The notes beneath the pieces were generated by a model that was given only the letters and a program-made list of their open reading frames with translations, ran no database searches and was not told the DNA's origin. A DNA stretch of 64,000 nt, from the NCBI RefSeq assembly GCF_900094585.1, contig NZ_FMAG01000002.1, positions 388,007 through 452,006 of the forward strand, in the 5' to 3' direction. Of the stretch, positions 18,302 through 27,768 are shown in pieces (within the stretch, counting starts at the first letter, position 1; each line of letters opens with the position of its first letter). The stretch comes from Martinezella multihospitum. Lineage in GTDB: Bacteria > Pseudomonadota > Alphaproteobacteria > Rhizobiales > Rhizobiaceae. The position numbers were made by a program, and so were the translations under genes.

Positions 18302-18405
18302 GGGCGATGCTTGGGATTTGCAGTCGGAGGCGGATCGCCGACTACGATAGAATGCCTAGCAGCGTGAACTGATTTGCGGGCAGGACAAGAAGGGGAAAAA
18401 GGCGG

Positions 18406-18864
18406 TCAGCCTGCCTGCTGGAAGCTGAGCAGCTGCCATTCGCCCAAGCCGACAAGGCAGGTCCTGCCAGAGAAGTTGGCAACGCCCTGATAGGAGTGTC
18501 GGCTGGTACGGAATTGACGGCAGACCACGCCGGAGGCGTTGCTTTCCACGATGGCGTCGATGACGCCGGCGCTGCCGGTTGAGGTGTTTGCCCAGGGTAT
18601 GGGCTGGCCGTTGAGCTTATGAAGGTCCGCCGAGGTGACGGCATTGCGCACTGTGGTTTCGTCGGACATGCTGTCGGTCGTCACGGCAGCGGTCGGTACC
18701 GTGCCTGTAGAAACGCTGCGATCGACCTTTGCAGAGCTCAGATAGTCCATGCCGCCGCCGACGCAGCCGCCAAGGGCAAGAAGGGAGACAAGGGCGACAG
18801 CCATCGTCACGCCTTTTGCAAGCTTGCGCTTTGTATGAACGGTCGACTTTGCTATGACTTCCAC
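18406..18864 (-). CDS. Surface lipoprotein, RT0821/17-kDa antigen type
   Basis: 152 residues. The N terminus has a lipoprotein signal with lipobox ALGGC near residue 34. The C-terminal region GVVCRQFRTSRHSYQGVANFSGRTCLVGLGEWQLL matches the RT0821/Lpp0805 surface protein family (17-kDa surface antigen-like), including the two conserved Cys. Outer-membrane anchoring is expected; biochemical role unknown. It is divergent from pdxH across 64 bp, so promoters must be compact or overlapping. Confidence 0.75.
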   Translation of the reverse strand: MEVIAKSTVHTKRKLAKGVTMAVALVSLLALGGCVGGGMDYLSSAKVDRSVSTGTVPTAAVTTDSMSDETTVRNAVTSADLHKLNGQPIPWANTSTGSAGVIDAIVESNASGVVCRQFRTSRHSYQGVANFSGRTCLVGLGEWQLLSFQQAG

Positions 18865-18928
18865 CCGAACATCTTGGCCAGCCAGAGGGGCCAGCGGTTA
18901 TTAGGAATTGCGGAGCATTTGAATTAAT

Positions 18929-19549
18929 ATGTCGGAAAACGAGTTAACAAGCGGTGACTTCACCGAGCAGAACGAACCTTTCACTCTTTTTGCGTCCTGG
19001 CTGCGCGAAGCCGAGACCACCGAACCGAACGATCCGAATGCGGTAGCACTGGCAACGGTGGATAAGGATGGCTTGCCAAATGTCCGCATGGTTCTTCTGA
19101 AGGGTTTCGATAGCGACGGATTCGTATTCTATACAAATTTCGAGAGCCAGAAAGGCCAAGAAATTCTTTCCCAGAAGAAAGCGGCCATGTGCTTCCACTG
19201 GAAGTCGCTGCGTCGTCAGGTGCGCCTGCGCGGCCTGGTTGAAGTGGTAAGCGACAAGGAAGCCGACGAGTACTACAAGACAAGGGCTCGCGGCAGCCGC
19301 ATCGGCGCCTGGGCCTCGAAGCAGTCTCGTCCGCTGGAAGGTCGTTTTGCACTGGAAAAAGCTGTTGCCGAATATACCGCCCGCTACGCCATCGGTGATA
19401 TTCCGCGCCCGCCTTACTGGTCCGGCTTCCGCATCCGGCCGCTGTCGATCGAATTCTGGCACGATCGCCAGTTCCGCCTGCACGATCGCATCGAGTTTCG
19501 CCGCGATATACCCGAAGGCGCCTGGCAGAAGGTGCGGATGTATCCCTGA
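18929..19549 (+). CDS. pdxH: Pyridoxamine 5'-phosphate oxidase
   Basis: FMN enzyme oxidising pyridoxine or pyridoxamine 5'-phosphate to pyridoxal 5'-phosphate, 206 residues. Family blocks are [40 protein letters not shown], the [14 protein letters not shown] loop, and the C-terminal [31 protein letters not shown]. Length and order are standard. It shares the FMN cofactor with aroC and the pyridoxal pathway with Dxs. Single gene; no terminator evident. Confidence 0.96.
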   Translation: MSENELTSGDFTEQNEPFTLFASWLREAETTEPNDPNAVALATVDKDGLPNVRMVLLKGFDSDGFVFYTNFESQKGQEILSQKKAAMCFHWKSLRRQVRLRGLVEVVSDKEADEYYKTRARGSRIGAWASKQSRPLEGRFALEKAVAEYTARYAIGDIPRPPYWSGFRIRPLSIEFWHDRQFRLHDRIEFRRDIPEGAWQKVRMYP

Positions 19550-19657
19550 AGTTCGTCGCGATCTTTCAGATTCGCTTCTCGCACTTTAGGTCTTTGGATG
19601 TTGCGCATGTCGTCGTCGCAAAACCGCTGCACACTTTTGCGCGACATGCTTTGAATC

Positions 19658-20716
19658 CTATGCCGTTTCCCGGCGCCCCATTAGCCGCATGGGGATGCCG
19701 GAGGCGAGCGCCGACGCATAACGCGGCTTCTGGTAATGACCGTTCAGCGACAGCCGCGGCAGCAATAGCGGCACATTTCCATTTGTCGTGGTGATCGTGC
19801 CGGGGCGCGTGGTGACCCCGACAGAAAAGCCGAGTTCGGCCGCAAGCCGTCCCTCGCGCGCCGAGACGGCCTCGTTCGTGCCATAGGGGTAGGCGATCGT
19901 GGTTGGCCGCTTTCCGATGATGTCGGCGACATAATCGGCCGAGAGCGCCATCTCCGCGACAGCCTCTGCTTCGGGGAGCCTTGTCAATGCCCGATGGCTC
20001 ACCGTATGGGCGCCGAGCGAGGCAAGGGGATGGCGAGCGAGCTGCCGCAATTCGTTCCGATCCATGATCGATGCACGGACGATATCGAGCGGTTCCAGGC
20101 CATGACGCCGGGCAAGCTCATCGATCCGGCCGACGGCTTCGCTTTCCTCATGACTATGGACAAAGGCGGCGAAGCGGGCAAATGCGGCATGCTTCTGGCT
20201 GTCCCTGCCGAGTGGCAGAAACTCTTCTCCCGACCCGAAATCGAATGTCAGCCGATCTAGCCGGCCGAGCAGCTCGGCCAGCGTCTCCCACCATAAACTA
20301 TGGGTGCGCTCCGAAAGTCCCTGGGCGACGAAGACGGTGAAAGGTACATCGCGGCGTGCGAAGATCGGCAGGGCGTGGTCAAGATTGTCCCGGTTGCCGT
20401 CGTCGAGCGTGAAGGCGACGAAGGGCGGCTTGCCGTCAACGCCTTTTGCTCGTGACGGAAGGGCGTCGAGTGCGATGAACTCGTAACCGTCCTGTTTCAG
20501 CCGGGCGATCGCCTGATCGAGAAAGTCTGGCGAGACCTCCAGATGTGCATTGGGCGCAAAACGACGGGGAAGGGCGGGGCGGACGTGATGCAGGGTGAAT
20601 ATCGTGCCGAGGCCCGCAACATCACGCATCAGCCCCGCACCCTTCAAGATTGCGGCAGCCTCAAGCCCGCTTGAGATCATCGTGCGCTTGAGGCGGACCT
20701 TGATGCCCTGTTCCAT
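19658..20716 (-). CDS. Polysaccharide deacetylase family protein
   Basis: 352-residue NodB-homology enzyme (carbohydrate esterase 4). Motif 1 is FTLDDG (D105, D106) and motif 2 is GAHTVSHRALT, which supply the Asp and two His metal ligands; YPYG in the later strand fits motif 3. The 60 residues before the domain have one weakly hydrophobic stretch but no clear signal peptide. Substrate is unknown: peptidoglycan, exopolysaccharide or lipid-linked sugar are all possible. It stands alone, divergent from the carboxypeptidase gene, which would fit an envelope role. Confidence 0.82.
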   Translation of the reverse strand: MEQGIKVRLKRTMISSGLEAAAILKGAGLMRDVAGLGTIFTLHHVRPALPRRFAPNAHLEVSPDFLDQAIARLKQDGYEFIALDALPSRAKGVDGKPPFVAFTLDDGNRDNLDHALPIFARRDVPFTVFVAQGLSERTHSLWWETLAELLGRLDRLTFDFGSGEEFLPLGRDSQKHAAFARFAAFVHSHEESEAVGRIDELARRHGLEPLDIVRASIMDRNELRQLARHPLASLGAHTVSHRALTRLPEAEAVAEMALSADYVADIIGKRPTTIAYPYGTNEAVSAREGRLAAELGFSVGVTTRPGTITTTNGNVPLLLPRLSLNGHYQKPRYASALASGIPMRLMGRRETA

Positions 20717-20800
20717 GCGGCTCGACCCGGTTGACCAATGTCAACGCTGTAGCGCATCCCCGTTAAACCTTACTGAATCTTTGCCATAATTTCCAATACG

Positions 20801-20815
20801 TTAACAATTATTTTA
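20801..20815. promoter_or_regulatory. Near-match to CtrA box in an AT-rich divergent promoter region
   Basis: TTAA-CAATTAT-TTTA differs from TTAA-N7-TTAA at one base. It lies in the AT-rich 227-bp space between the deacetylase and D,D-carboxypeptidase genes. In AT-rich DNA a 7-of-8 match is weak evidence. Confidence 0.25.
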
Positions 20816-20943
20816 CCAGCAATAGCAAAATTAAAGAACTATCGAGGCTGTTGCCTCAATATCGCACCGATATCAGGTTTTTTGTCGCAAAATCATACAG
20901 GGATTGATGCGGTGTGTTGGCATTCTTTCGGTTGGGGACAATT

Positions 20944-22242
20944 ATGAAAAGACTTCTGATGGCTCTGTCTGCGGCCGTCTTGCTATTGAGCGCGCCCGCG
21001 GCGAGCTTCGCGGGCAGCGCCTATTTCATCATGGATGCGAAGACCGGCAAGGTGCTCGCCTCAAGCAATGCGGATGACCTCAACCATCCGGCATCGCTGA
21101 CCAAGATGATGACCTTGTACATGACTTTCGAGGCGATCCATCGCGGCAAGCTGAGCTGGAACACGCGGATCCCGGTCTCGCGTTTCGCCGCTGCCAAGCC
21201 CCCGACCAAGCTGGGCCTGAAGCCCGGCGGCACGGTGACGGTCCGCGAGGCGGTCGATGGTATGATCATCAAGTCCGCCAACGATGCCGCCGCGGCCATG
21301 GCGGAAGCGCTCGGTGGCAGCGAAAGCGGCTTTGCCCGGCTGATGACGCAGAAGGCGCGCGAAATCGGCATGCGCCGCACCACCTTCCTGAATGCGTCCG
21401 GTCTTCCGAACATGCAGCAGTGGACGACCGCCCGCGATATGTCGACGCTCGCCGTCGCGCTCATCAATAACTATCCCCAGGAATACCGGCTCTTCTCGCA
21501 GACGAGCTTCAACTATCGTGGCCACAGCGTTCGCGGCCACAACAACCTGATGTATCGCTATGAAGGCATGGACGGCATCAAGACCGGCTATACCAACGCC
21601 TCCGGCTTCAATCTCGTCAGCGCCGTGCGCCAGGGCAATCGCCGCGTGATCGGCGTCGTCATGGGCGGCGCCACCGCGCGCGGCCGCGATGCGCTGATGG
21701 CCTCGCTGCTGGATCGCTATGTGCCGAAGGCAAGCTCGGTCTCCTCATCGCGGCTGCTGGCAAGTGTCGGTGGCGGCAAGGTCGCGAAGCAGGTTGAAGT
21801 GGCCTCCGTATCGGACGATGTTGCCGTCGATGTCGATGCCCAGACGACTGCCACGACGACCCCTGCGCCGGCGCGCAAGCGTACCGAGGTCGTCCCGATG
21901 GCGTTTGCCGCGACGTCGAACGTCACCGTCCCAATGGATCGCCCGGCTGCGATGGACGAGATCCTCGTTGCCAACAAGCCGGCAGCGGGCGGCAGCTGGC
22001 AGGTGCAGATCGCCGCAACCCCGACGGCCCAGGCAGCCAAGGATTTGCTTTCCGAAGCGAAATCCAAGGCTGGCAATGCGCTCGCCAATGCCTCGCCCTA
22101 TACCGAAGCTGTCGGCAAGGGCGGCAACACGGTCTATCGTGCCCGCTTCGTTGGCTTTGCAAGCCGAGACGATGCAAGTTCGGCCTGCTCCGCTTTGAAG
22201 CGCAAGGATTTCGATTGCATGCTGCTGCCGAGCAAGGGCTGA
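20944..22242 (+). CDS. D-alanyl-D-alanine carboxypeptidase with C-terminal SPOR domain
   Basis: Periplasmic low-molecular-weight penicillin-binding protein that trims the terminal D-Ala of peptidoglycan stem peptides, 432 residues from ATG 20944. Signal peptide at 1-23. Catalytic motifs are SLTK (S51, K54), SAN (110-112, in place of SGN or SDN) and KTG (212-214). A low-complexity Thr/Ala/Pro linker leads to a SPOR domain at about 355-432 (SWQVQIAATPTAQAAKDLL), which binds denuded glycan and usually targets division sites. A strong terminator follows 25 bases after the stop. Confidence 0.9.
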   Translation: MKRLLMALSAAVLLLSAPAASFAGSAYFIMDAKTGKVLASSNADDLNHPASLTKMMTLYMTFEAIHRGKLSWNTRIPVSRFAAAKPPTKLGLKPGGTVTVREAVDGMIIKSANDAAAAMAEALGGSESGFARLMTQKAREIGMRRTTFLNASGLPNMQQWTTARDMSTLAVALINNYPQEYRLFSQTSFNYRGHSVRGHNNLMYRYEGMDGIKTGYTNASGFNLVSAVRQGNRRVIGVVMGGATARGRDALMASLLDRYVPKASSVSSSRLLASVGGGKVAKQVEVASVSDDVAVDVDAQTTATTTPAPARKRTEVVPMAFAATSNVTVPMDRPAAMDEILVANKPAAGGSWQVQIAATPTAQAAKDLLSEAKSKAGNALANASPYTEAVGKGGNTVYRARFVGFASRDDASSACSALKRKDFDCMLLPSKG

Positions 22243-22266
22243 GTATAATCTGAATTGGATGGACGC

Positions 22267-22304
22267 GAGCCGGCGGAGCAAATCTCCGCCGGCTCGACTT
22301 TTTT
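22267..22304 (+). terminator. Rho-independent terminator after the carboxypeptidase gene
   Basis: GAGCCGGCGGAG pairs perfectly with CTCCGCCGGCTC (12 bp) around a CAAAT loop and is followed by GAC and six T. Confidence 0.9.
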
Positions 22305-22350
22305 GCGGGAATCGTTCATTGATGACTAGAACATAAAGGGAACGATTTCG

Positions 22351-22656
22351 ATGCTGAAAGACCTGATGGAGCAATTCGAAACGGCTTCGGCGACCTATGC
22401 CGCCGACACCGGCCTGACGCGCGACGACGATTGGTTCGTGCTGAAACTCCAGGAAGAAATGGGCGAGTTGGTCCAGATCTGGAATAGGATCACCGGCCGC
22501 GGGCGCCGCAAGGGCATGAGCGACGCGGATCTGGCGACGGCGCTTGCCGATGAAACGGCCGATGTACTCGGCCATATTCTTCTATTCGCGCATCGCAACG
22601 GCCTCGATCTGCCGGCTGCCGTCGAGCGGAAATGGCGGTTTCGGCCCCAAGCGTAG
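22351..22656 (+). CDS. MazG-like nucleotide pyrophosphohydrolase
   Basis: 101-residue all-alpha NTP pyrophosphatase. The metal-binding ExxE..ExxD pattern is visible: EEMGE (E35, E36, E39) and DETADVLGH (E68, D71). It is a single-domain protein, much shorter than full MazG (about 260 residues). Such enzymes remove non-canonical nucleotides, but substrate preference cannot be read here. It lies downstream of a terminator, so it has its own promoter, and is convergent with tldD, 13 bp away. Confidence 0.82.
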   Translation: MLKDLMEQFETASATYAADTGLTRDDDWFVLKLQEEMGELVQIWNRITGRGRRKGMSDADLATALADETADVLGHILLFAHRNGLDLPAAVERKWRFRPQA

Positions 22657-22669
22657 TGCAGCGGGGCGG

Positions 22670-24085
22670 TTAAGCCTTGGTGCCGCCCACCGTGATCTGG
22701 TCCATGCGCAGATGCGGTTGGCCGACGCCGACCGGAACCCATTGGCCGGCCTTGCCGCAATTGCCGATGCCGGTATCGAGCTTCATGTCGTTGCCGATCA
22801 TGGTGACACGCTTCATTGCGTCCGGGCCGTTGCCGATCAGCATCGCGCCCTTGATCGGAGCGCCGACCTTGCCGTTCTCAATCAGATAGGCCTCGGTGCA
22901 GCCGAAGACGAACTTGCCCGAGGTGATATCCACCTGGCCGCCGCCGAAGGAGACGGCATAGATACCCTTCTTCACCGAGGCGATGATTTCGTCCGGCGTC
23001 TTGTCGCCGCCGAGCATGTAGGTGTTGGTCATGCGCGGCATCGGCGTATGGGCATAGCCCTGGCGACGGCCGTTGCCGGTCGCCTGCATGCCCATCAGCC
23101 GGGCATTCTGCCGATCCTGCATATAGCCGACCAGCTTACCGTTCTCGATCAGCACATTATAGGCCGAAGGCGTGCCTTCGTCGTCTACCGTGATCGAGCC
23201 GCGGCGGTTCTCGATCGTGCCGTCATCGACGACGGTAACGCCGGGAGCGGCCACCATCTGACCCAGCAAGCCTGCGAAGGCCGATGTCTTCTTGCGGTTG
23301 AAATCGCCTTCCAGCCCGTGGCCGACGGCTTCGTGCAGCATCACCCCCGGCCAGCCGGAGCCGAGCACGACGTCCATCGTGCCGGCCGGTGCCTCGATCG
23401 CCTCGAGATTGACGAGCGCCTGCCGAAGCGCCTCGTCGGCGCCGTGGTGCCAATTGTCCTCGGTAACGAAATCTCCGAAGCCGATGCGCCCGCCCGTGCC
23501 GAAGGAACCGGCTTCCTGCCGGTCGCCGTCGCCGACGATGACCGAGATATTGACGCGCGTCATCGGCCTGACATCCCGAACGCGATGACCGTCGGCGCGA
23601 AGAATGTCGACCACCTGCCAGCTCGCGGCGATGGATGCCGTCACCTGGCGCACCTTGTCGTTCTTGTCACGCAGATAACTGTCGATCCGCTGCAGGAGCT
23701 TCGCCTTCTCCTCGAAGCTCGGCGTGCCGATCGGGTTCTCGTCGCCATAGAGCACCTTGTTGGTGCGCTGTGGCGCCGCCGCATAGGAACCGGCATAGCC
23801 CGATGTCACCGCACGCACGGCGTCGGCGGCGCGCTTCAGCGCAGCCTCGGAAAGATCGCCTGCATGGGCATAGCCCACCGCTTCGCCGGCAACGGCGCGA
23901 AGGCCGAAGCCCTGCTCGGTGTTGAAGCTGCCGCCCTTCATCCGGCCATTGTCGAAGGTCAGCGATTCCGCCTGGACATGCTCGACGAAGAGTTCGCCGT
24001 CATCGGCGCCCGACAGCGCCTCGGCAACAATGCCGCGCAGCTTGGCTTCATCGGCATCGAAAAGAGTAAGGAGATCGGTATTCAT
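22670..24085 (-). CDS. tldD: Metalloprotease TldD
   Basis: 471-residue subunit of the TldD/TldE (PmbA) protease, which degrades unfolded peptides and matures microcin- and CcdA-type substrates. The zinc motif HEAVGHGLEGD has H251, E252 and H256. Other signatures are GTMDVVLGSGWPGVMLHEAVGHG and TNTYMLGGDKTPDEII. The partner tldE/pmbA is not in this window. The longer in-frame extension at this locus is on the opposite strand and is a shadow. Confidence 0.94.
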   Translation of the reverse strand: MNTDLLTLFDADEAKLRGIVAEALSGADDGELFVEHVQAESLTFDNGRMKGGSFNTEQGFGLRAVAGEAVGYAHAGDLSEAALKRAADAVRAVTSGYAGSYAAAPQRTNKVLYGDENPIGTPSFEEKAKLLQRIDSYLRDKNDKVRQVTASIAASWQVVDILRADGHRVRDVRPMTRVNISVIVGDGDRQEAGSFGTGGRIGFGDFVTEDNWHHGADEALRQALVNLEAIEAPAGTMDVVLGSGWPGVMLHEAVGHGLEGDFNRKKTSAFAGLLGQMVAAPGVTVVDDGTIENRRGSITVDDEGTPSAYNVLIENGKLVGYMQDRQNARLMGMQATGNGRRQGYAHTPMPRMTNTYMLGGDKTPDEIIASVKKGIYAVSFGGGQVDITSGKFVFGCTEAYLIENGKVGAPIKGAMLIGNGPDAMKRVTMIGNDMKLDTGIGNCGKAGQWVPVGVGQPHLRMDQITVGGTKA

Positions 24086-24148
24086 GGGTCAGGTGCTCCG
24101 TTCAGAGCCGATGTAGGCTTCGCACCGCGCAAGAGCAAGCCCATCCCG

Positions 24149-24772
24149 TCAGGGAAGGGCGTCGTAGCCGTCCGCAAAGCCCTTCAAGTCCACAGGGATG
24201 CCGATGCCTTCTTCCGGCGACTGGAAGACGATGAAGGTTGCGGTGGCGCCGCTGCGCAGCGTCTTCAGCAATTCATCCTCCAGCACGACCTCGGCATAGC
24301 AGCCATCGGAGAAGCAGCGCACGAAATAGGCGCGGCCGATATCCTTGCCATCGATATTAAGGCCGAGACCGTTCGGCAGCAGCACGCCGAGCGGCGCCAG
24401 CACGCGCAGGATCTTGGACTTGCGGTCGGCAGTCTTCAGCACGACGACGGATAGACCGATTTCCGGACGATCCTCGGCGATGACGTTCTGCATCAGCGCG
24501 CATTGCTCGGTCGCAGCACCGGCCGGCTTGTCGCAGACGACGGACCATGCGCCATGGCTGGAGCGCACCGTACCCGGCGGTTGCGGAACCTGGCTGGTGG
24601 GAACCTGCTGCGTATGCGGCTGCTGCTGGCCAGGCTGATCCGGCTGCAATTGCTGGGTCTGCTGCGCCGGCGGCTGTGTCTGCTGTGCCTGTTGCGCCCA
24701 TGCGGGTGCAGCGACTGCGGCAGCGACGCTGCCGGTAACAAGCAAAAGCCGGGCGAGGGAACGAAAACCCAT
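24149..24772 (-). CDS. Invasion-associated locus B (IalB) family protein
   Basis: 207 residues from ATG 24772, which has AGAGG 6 bases upstream; a frame extending to 24853 is less likely. Residues 1-26 form a signal peptide ending AWA. Residues 27-67 are a Gln/Pro-rich low-complexity linker. The rest (GAWSVVCDKPAG...CALMQNVIAED; FVRCFSDGCYAEVVL) matches the IalB family, with paired Cys likely to form disulfides. IalB is linked to erythrocyte invasion in Bartonella, but in rhizobia the family is widespread and its role unknown. Lies between tldD and the cox operon. Confidence 0.82.
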   Translation of the reverse strand: MGFRSLARLLLVTGSVAAAVAAPAWAQQAQQTQPPAQQTQQLQPDQPGQQQPHTQQVPTSQVPQPPGTVRSSHGAWSVVCDKPAGAATEQCALMQNVIAEDRPEIGLSVVVLKTADRKSKILRVLAPLGVLLPNGLGLNIDGKDIGRAYFVRCFSDGCYAEVVLEDELLKTLRSGATATFIVFQSPEEGIGIPVDLKGFADGYDALP

Positions 24773-25112
24773 GGAAACCTCTAGATTCGAATCAGTGCCG
24801 CTATTGTTGAAGCCCAGGCCGGCAAATGAAAAGCCCCGGCTGCTGGATTCCAACCGACTACGGCGGAAATACGACGTCTACTCCATTTTGTCCCGGCGGC
24901 GCCATGGACCGCGATGCAATTTTTCGTATGATGATGAAATGCTTGCCATGTCCGGGACAAGCATGGGGGGATATTCGCGCAAAAATGCCGCACTAACAAA
25001 TGTCTTGAGTTGTTGCGGAGCACCCCAAACTGTGGTTTGAAGCGCAATGGATTGTAGGGATACTGCGTTTGAGGAAGATCTGGGATCAAACGCTGGAGGG
25101 AGAGACATCGTG

Positions 25113-26000
25113 ATGAAAAGAGCTTACGCGGCTCTGGCGGCTATGATCTGTCTGCTTTTTGCGACAGGTAGCTACGCCGATCAGCCGAGACCTTGGGAAA
25201 CCGGTATGCAGCAGGCGGCAACCGGCAACATGCATCAAATCCGCTGGTTTGAGGCATACACGCTTTGGTTTATCATTCCGATCACGCTGCTTGTTCTGGT
25301 CCTCCTGGTGGTGGTCATGGTCAAGTTCCGGGCTTCCAAGAACCCGGTTCCGTCCAAGACGAGCCATAACACGCTGATCGAAGTCATCTGGACCATCGGA
25401 CCGGTCCTCGTTCTTCTCTTCCTGGCCATTCCCTCCTTCAATCTACTGACCGATCAGCTGACCTTCCCGGAGAAGACGGATGTCACCATCAAGGCGACGG
25501 CGACGCAGTGGCAGTGGAATTATGAATATGAGGGCAGCGGCACGACGCCGGTTGCCTTCGATTCCTTCATGCTGAAGGAGCAGGATCGCACCGCCGCCGG
25601 CAAGGACGACAAGTCGAAATATCCGCGGCTGCTTGCTGTCGACAATGAAATGGTCGTGCCTGTCGGCAAGAATGTGCGCCTTCTTGTCACCGCCGCACCG
25701 GCCGACGTGATCCATTCCTTCGCCATGCCCGCCTTCGGCGTCAGAATCGACGCCATTCCGGGTCGCCTGAACGAAACCTGGTTCAATGCCGACCGCGAAG
25801 GCCTGTACTACGGACAGTGTTCCGAGCTCTGCGGCAAGGATCACTCTTTCATGCCGATCGCCATCCGCGTCGTCTCCGATGATCAGTACAAGCAGTGGCT
25901 GGCCGCTGCCGCAACCGATGTCGGCAAGGCGAACAAGGCTCTGATGGCCGCCGTCGATCAACCGACGACCGTCAAGGTCGCCGAAAACACGGCGAAGTAA
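25113..26000 (+). CDS. ctaC: Cytochrome c oxidase subunit II
   Basis: Accepts electrons from cytochrome c at the CuA centre of the aa3 oxidase. 295 residues with a signal peptide (1-22, cut after SYA), two membrane helices (about 47-70 and 90-108) and a periplasmic cupredoxin domain. CuA ligands are visible as H201, C236, E238, C240, H244 and M247 (GQCSELCGKDHSFM). GTG at 25110 directly before the ATG is an alternative start; GGGAGAG lies 5-8 bases upstream. First gene of the ctaC-D-B-G-E operon. The 260 bp upstream holds its promoter, but no FNR-type box was seen. Confidence 0.96.
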   Translation: MKRAYAALAAMICLLFATGSYADQPRPWETGMQQAATGNMHQIRWFEAYTLWFIIPITLLVLVLLVVVMVKFRASKNPVPSKTSHNTLIEVIWTIGPVLVLLFLAIPSFNLLTDQLTFPEKTDVTIKATATQWQWNYEYEGSGTTPVAFDSFMLKEQDRTAAGKDDKSKYPRLLAVDNEMVVPVGKNVRLLVTAAPADVIHSFAMPAFGVRIDAIPGRLNETWFNADREGLYYGQCSELCGKDHSFMPIAIRVVSDDQYKQWLAAAATDVGKANKALMAAVDQPTTVKVAENTAK

Positions 26001-26015
26001 GAGGGGATAGGAACA

Positions 26016-27710
26016 ATGGCTGGATCCACGGCACACGACGATCACTCGCACGATCTTCACGACGCCCACGCGCATGACGATCATCACGCACACAAGCAGT
26101 CTTTTGCCAACCGTTGGCTGTTTTCGACGAATCACAAGGACATCGGCACGCTCTATCTGATCTTCGCGATCTTCGCGGGCGTGATCGGCTTCCTGCTTTC
26201 TGTCGCCATCCGCATGGAGTTGCAGGAGCCTGGCATCCAGATCTTCAGCGGTCTGGCGTCGATGGTCTACGGCTTCTCCGGCGATGCCGCGATCGATGGC
26301 GGCAAGCAGATGTACAACGTCTTCGTCACCGCTCACGCGCTGATCATGATCTTCTTCATGGTCATGCCGGCGATGATCGGCGGTTTCGCCAACTGGATGG
26401 TGCCGATCATGATCGGCGCTCCGGATATGGCTTTCCCGCGTCTGAACAACATTTCGTTCTGGTTGCTCGTTCCGGCCTTTCTGCTGCTCATCCTTTCGAT
26501 GTTCGTCGAAGGCCCGGCAGGCGCTTATGGCGCGGGCGGTGGCTGGACGATGTATGTGCCCTTGTCAGGTACGGTCGGCCATCCCGGTCCGGCGATCGAT
26601 CTCGTGATTTTCGCGCTGCATATTGCCGGTGCCTCCTCGATCCTCGGTGCGATCAACTTCATCACCACGATCCTGAACATGCGCGCTCCGGGCATGACGC
26701 TGCACAAGATGCCGCTGTTTGCCTGGTCGGTTCTGATCACCGCCTTCCTGCTGCTCCTGTCGCTGCCGGTTCTGGCTGGCGCCATCACCATGGTGCTGAC
26801 GGACCGCAACTTCGGCACGACCTTCTTCGCGCCGGAAGGCGGCGGCGACCCGCTGCTCTACCAGCACCTCTTCTGGTTCTTCGGTCATCCGGAAGTCTAC
26901 ATCCTGATCCTGCCCGGCTTCGGCATGATCAGCCACATCATCTCCACCTTCTCGCGCAAGCCGATCTTCGGTTATCTCGGTATGGCCTACGCCATGGTCG
27001 CGATCGGTGCCGTCGGCTTCGTCGTCTGGGCTCACCACATGTATGTGACAGGCCTCTCGCTCGACACGCAGCGCTACTTCGTCTTCGCGACGATGGTTAT
27101 CGCGGTGCCGACGGGCGTTAAGGTCTTCTCGTGGATTGCGACGATGTGGGGCGGCTCGATCCAGTTCCGCACGCCGATGATCTGGGCGCTCGGCTTCATC
27201 TTCCTGTTCACGCTCGGTGGCGTCACCGGCGTCCAGCTCGCCAATGCCGGCCTCGACCGCGAATTGCACGCGACCTACTTCGTGGTGGCGCACTTCCACT
27301 ACGTGCTGTCGCTCGGCGCCGTCTTCGCCATCTTCGCCGCCTGGTACTACTGGTTCCCGAAGATGACCGGTTACATGTACAACGAGCGGATCGGCAACTG
27401 GCACTTCTGGATCACCTTCGTCGGCGTCAACATGGTGTTCTTCCCGCAGCACTTCCTGGGCCGCGCAGGCATGCCACGCCGCTACATCGACTATCCGGAT
27501 GCCTATGCCGGCTGGAACTTCGTCTCCTCCATCGGCTCCTATGTCGCAGCCGTAGGCCTTTGCTTCTTCTTCTGGGGCGTTATAGATGCATTCATGAAGA
27601 AGCGCGTTGCAGGCGATAATCCCTGGGGCGACGGCGCAACCACGCTCGAGTGGCAGCTTTCGTCGCCGCCGCCGCACCACCAGTGGGAAGAGCTGCCGCG
27701 CATCAAGTAG
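26016..27710 (+). CDS. ctaD: Cytochrome c oxidase subunit I
   Basis: Catalytic heme-copper subunit that reduces O2 to water and pumps protons, 564 residues with about twelve helices. Ligands are H107 (low-spin heme), H291 cross-linked to Y295 (GHPEVY), H340/H341 (CuB), and H426/H428 (HFHYVLSLG). K369 fits the K-channel position. Residues 7-26 are unusually rich in His (nine) and Asp (six), a tail absent from short-form CtaD proteins and a possible metal-binding stretch. The start is well placed behind GGGGATAGGA. Confidence 0.97.
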   Translation: MAGSTAHDDHSHDLHDAHAHDDHHAHKQSFANRWLFSTNHKDIGTLYLIFAIFAGVIGFLLSVAIRMELQEPGIQIFSGLASMVYGFSGDAAIDGGKQMYNVFVTAHALIMIFFMVMPAMIGGFANWMVPIMIGAPDMAFPRLNNISFWLLVPAFLLLILSMFVEGPAGAYGAGGGWTMYVPLSGTVGHPGPAIDLVIFALHIAGASSILGAINFITTILNMRAPGMTLHKMPLFAWSVLITAFLLLLSLPVLAGAITMVLTDRNFGTTFFAPEGGGDPLLYQHLFWFFGHPEVYILILPGFGMISHIISTFSRKPIFGYLGMAYAMVAIGAVGFVVWAHHMYVTGLSLDTQRYFVFATMVIAVPTGVKVFSWIATMWGGSIQFRTPMIWALGFIFLFTLGGVTGVQLANAGLDRELHATYFVVAHFHYVLSLGAVFAIFAAWYYWFPKMTGYMYNERIGNWHFWITFVGVNMVFFPQHFLGRAGMPRRYIDYPDAYAGWNFVSSIGSYVAAVGLCFFFWGVIDAFMKKRVAGDNPWGDGATTLEWQLSSPPPHHQWEELPRIK

Positions 27711-27768
27711 CTCATTTCCGGACGCCGTGATAAGCGGCGTCCGGTTCAACTGACAATTGGAAGAGAGA

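Noticed and set aside
22544..24454. 636-codon plus-strand frame opposite tldD
   Set aside because: Covers tldD and part of the IalB gene on the other strand and has no motif.
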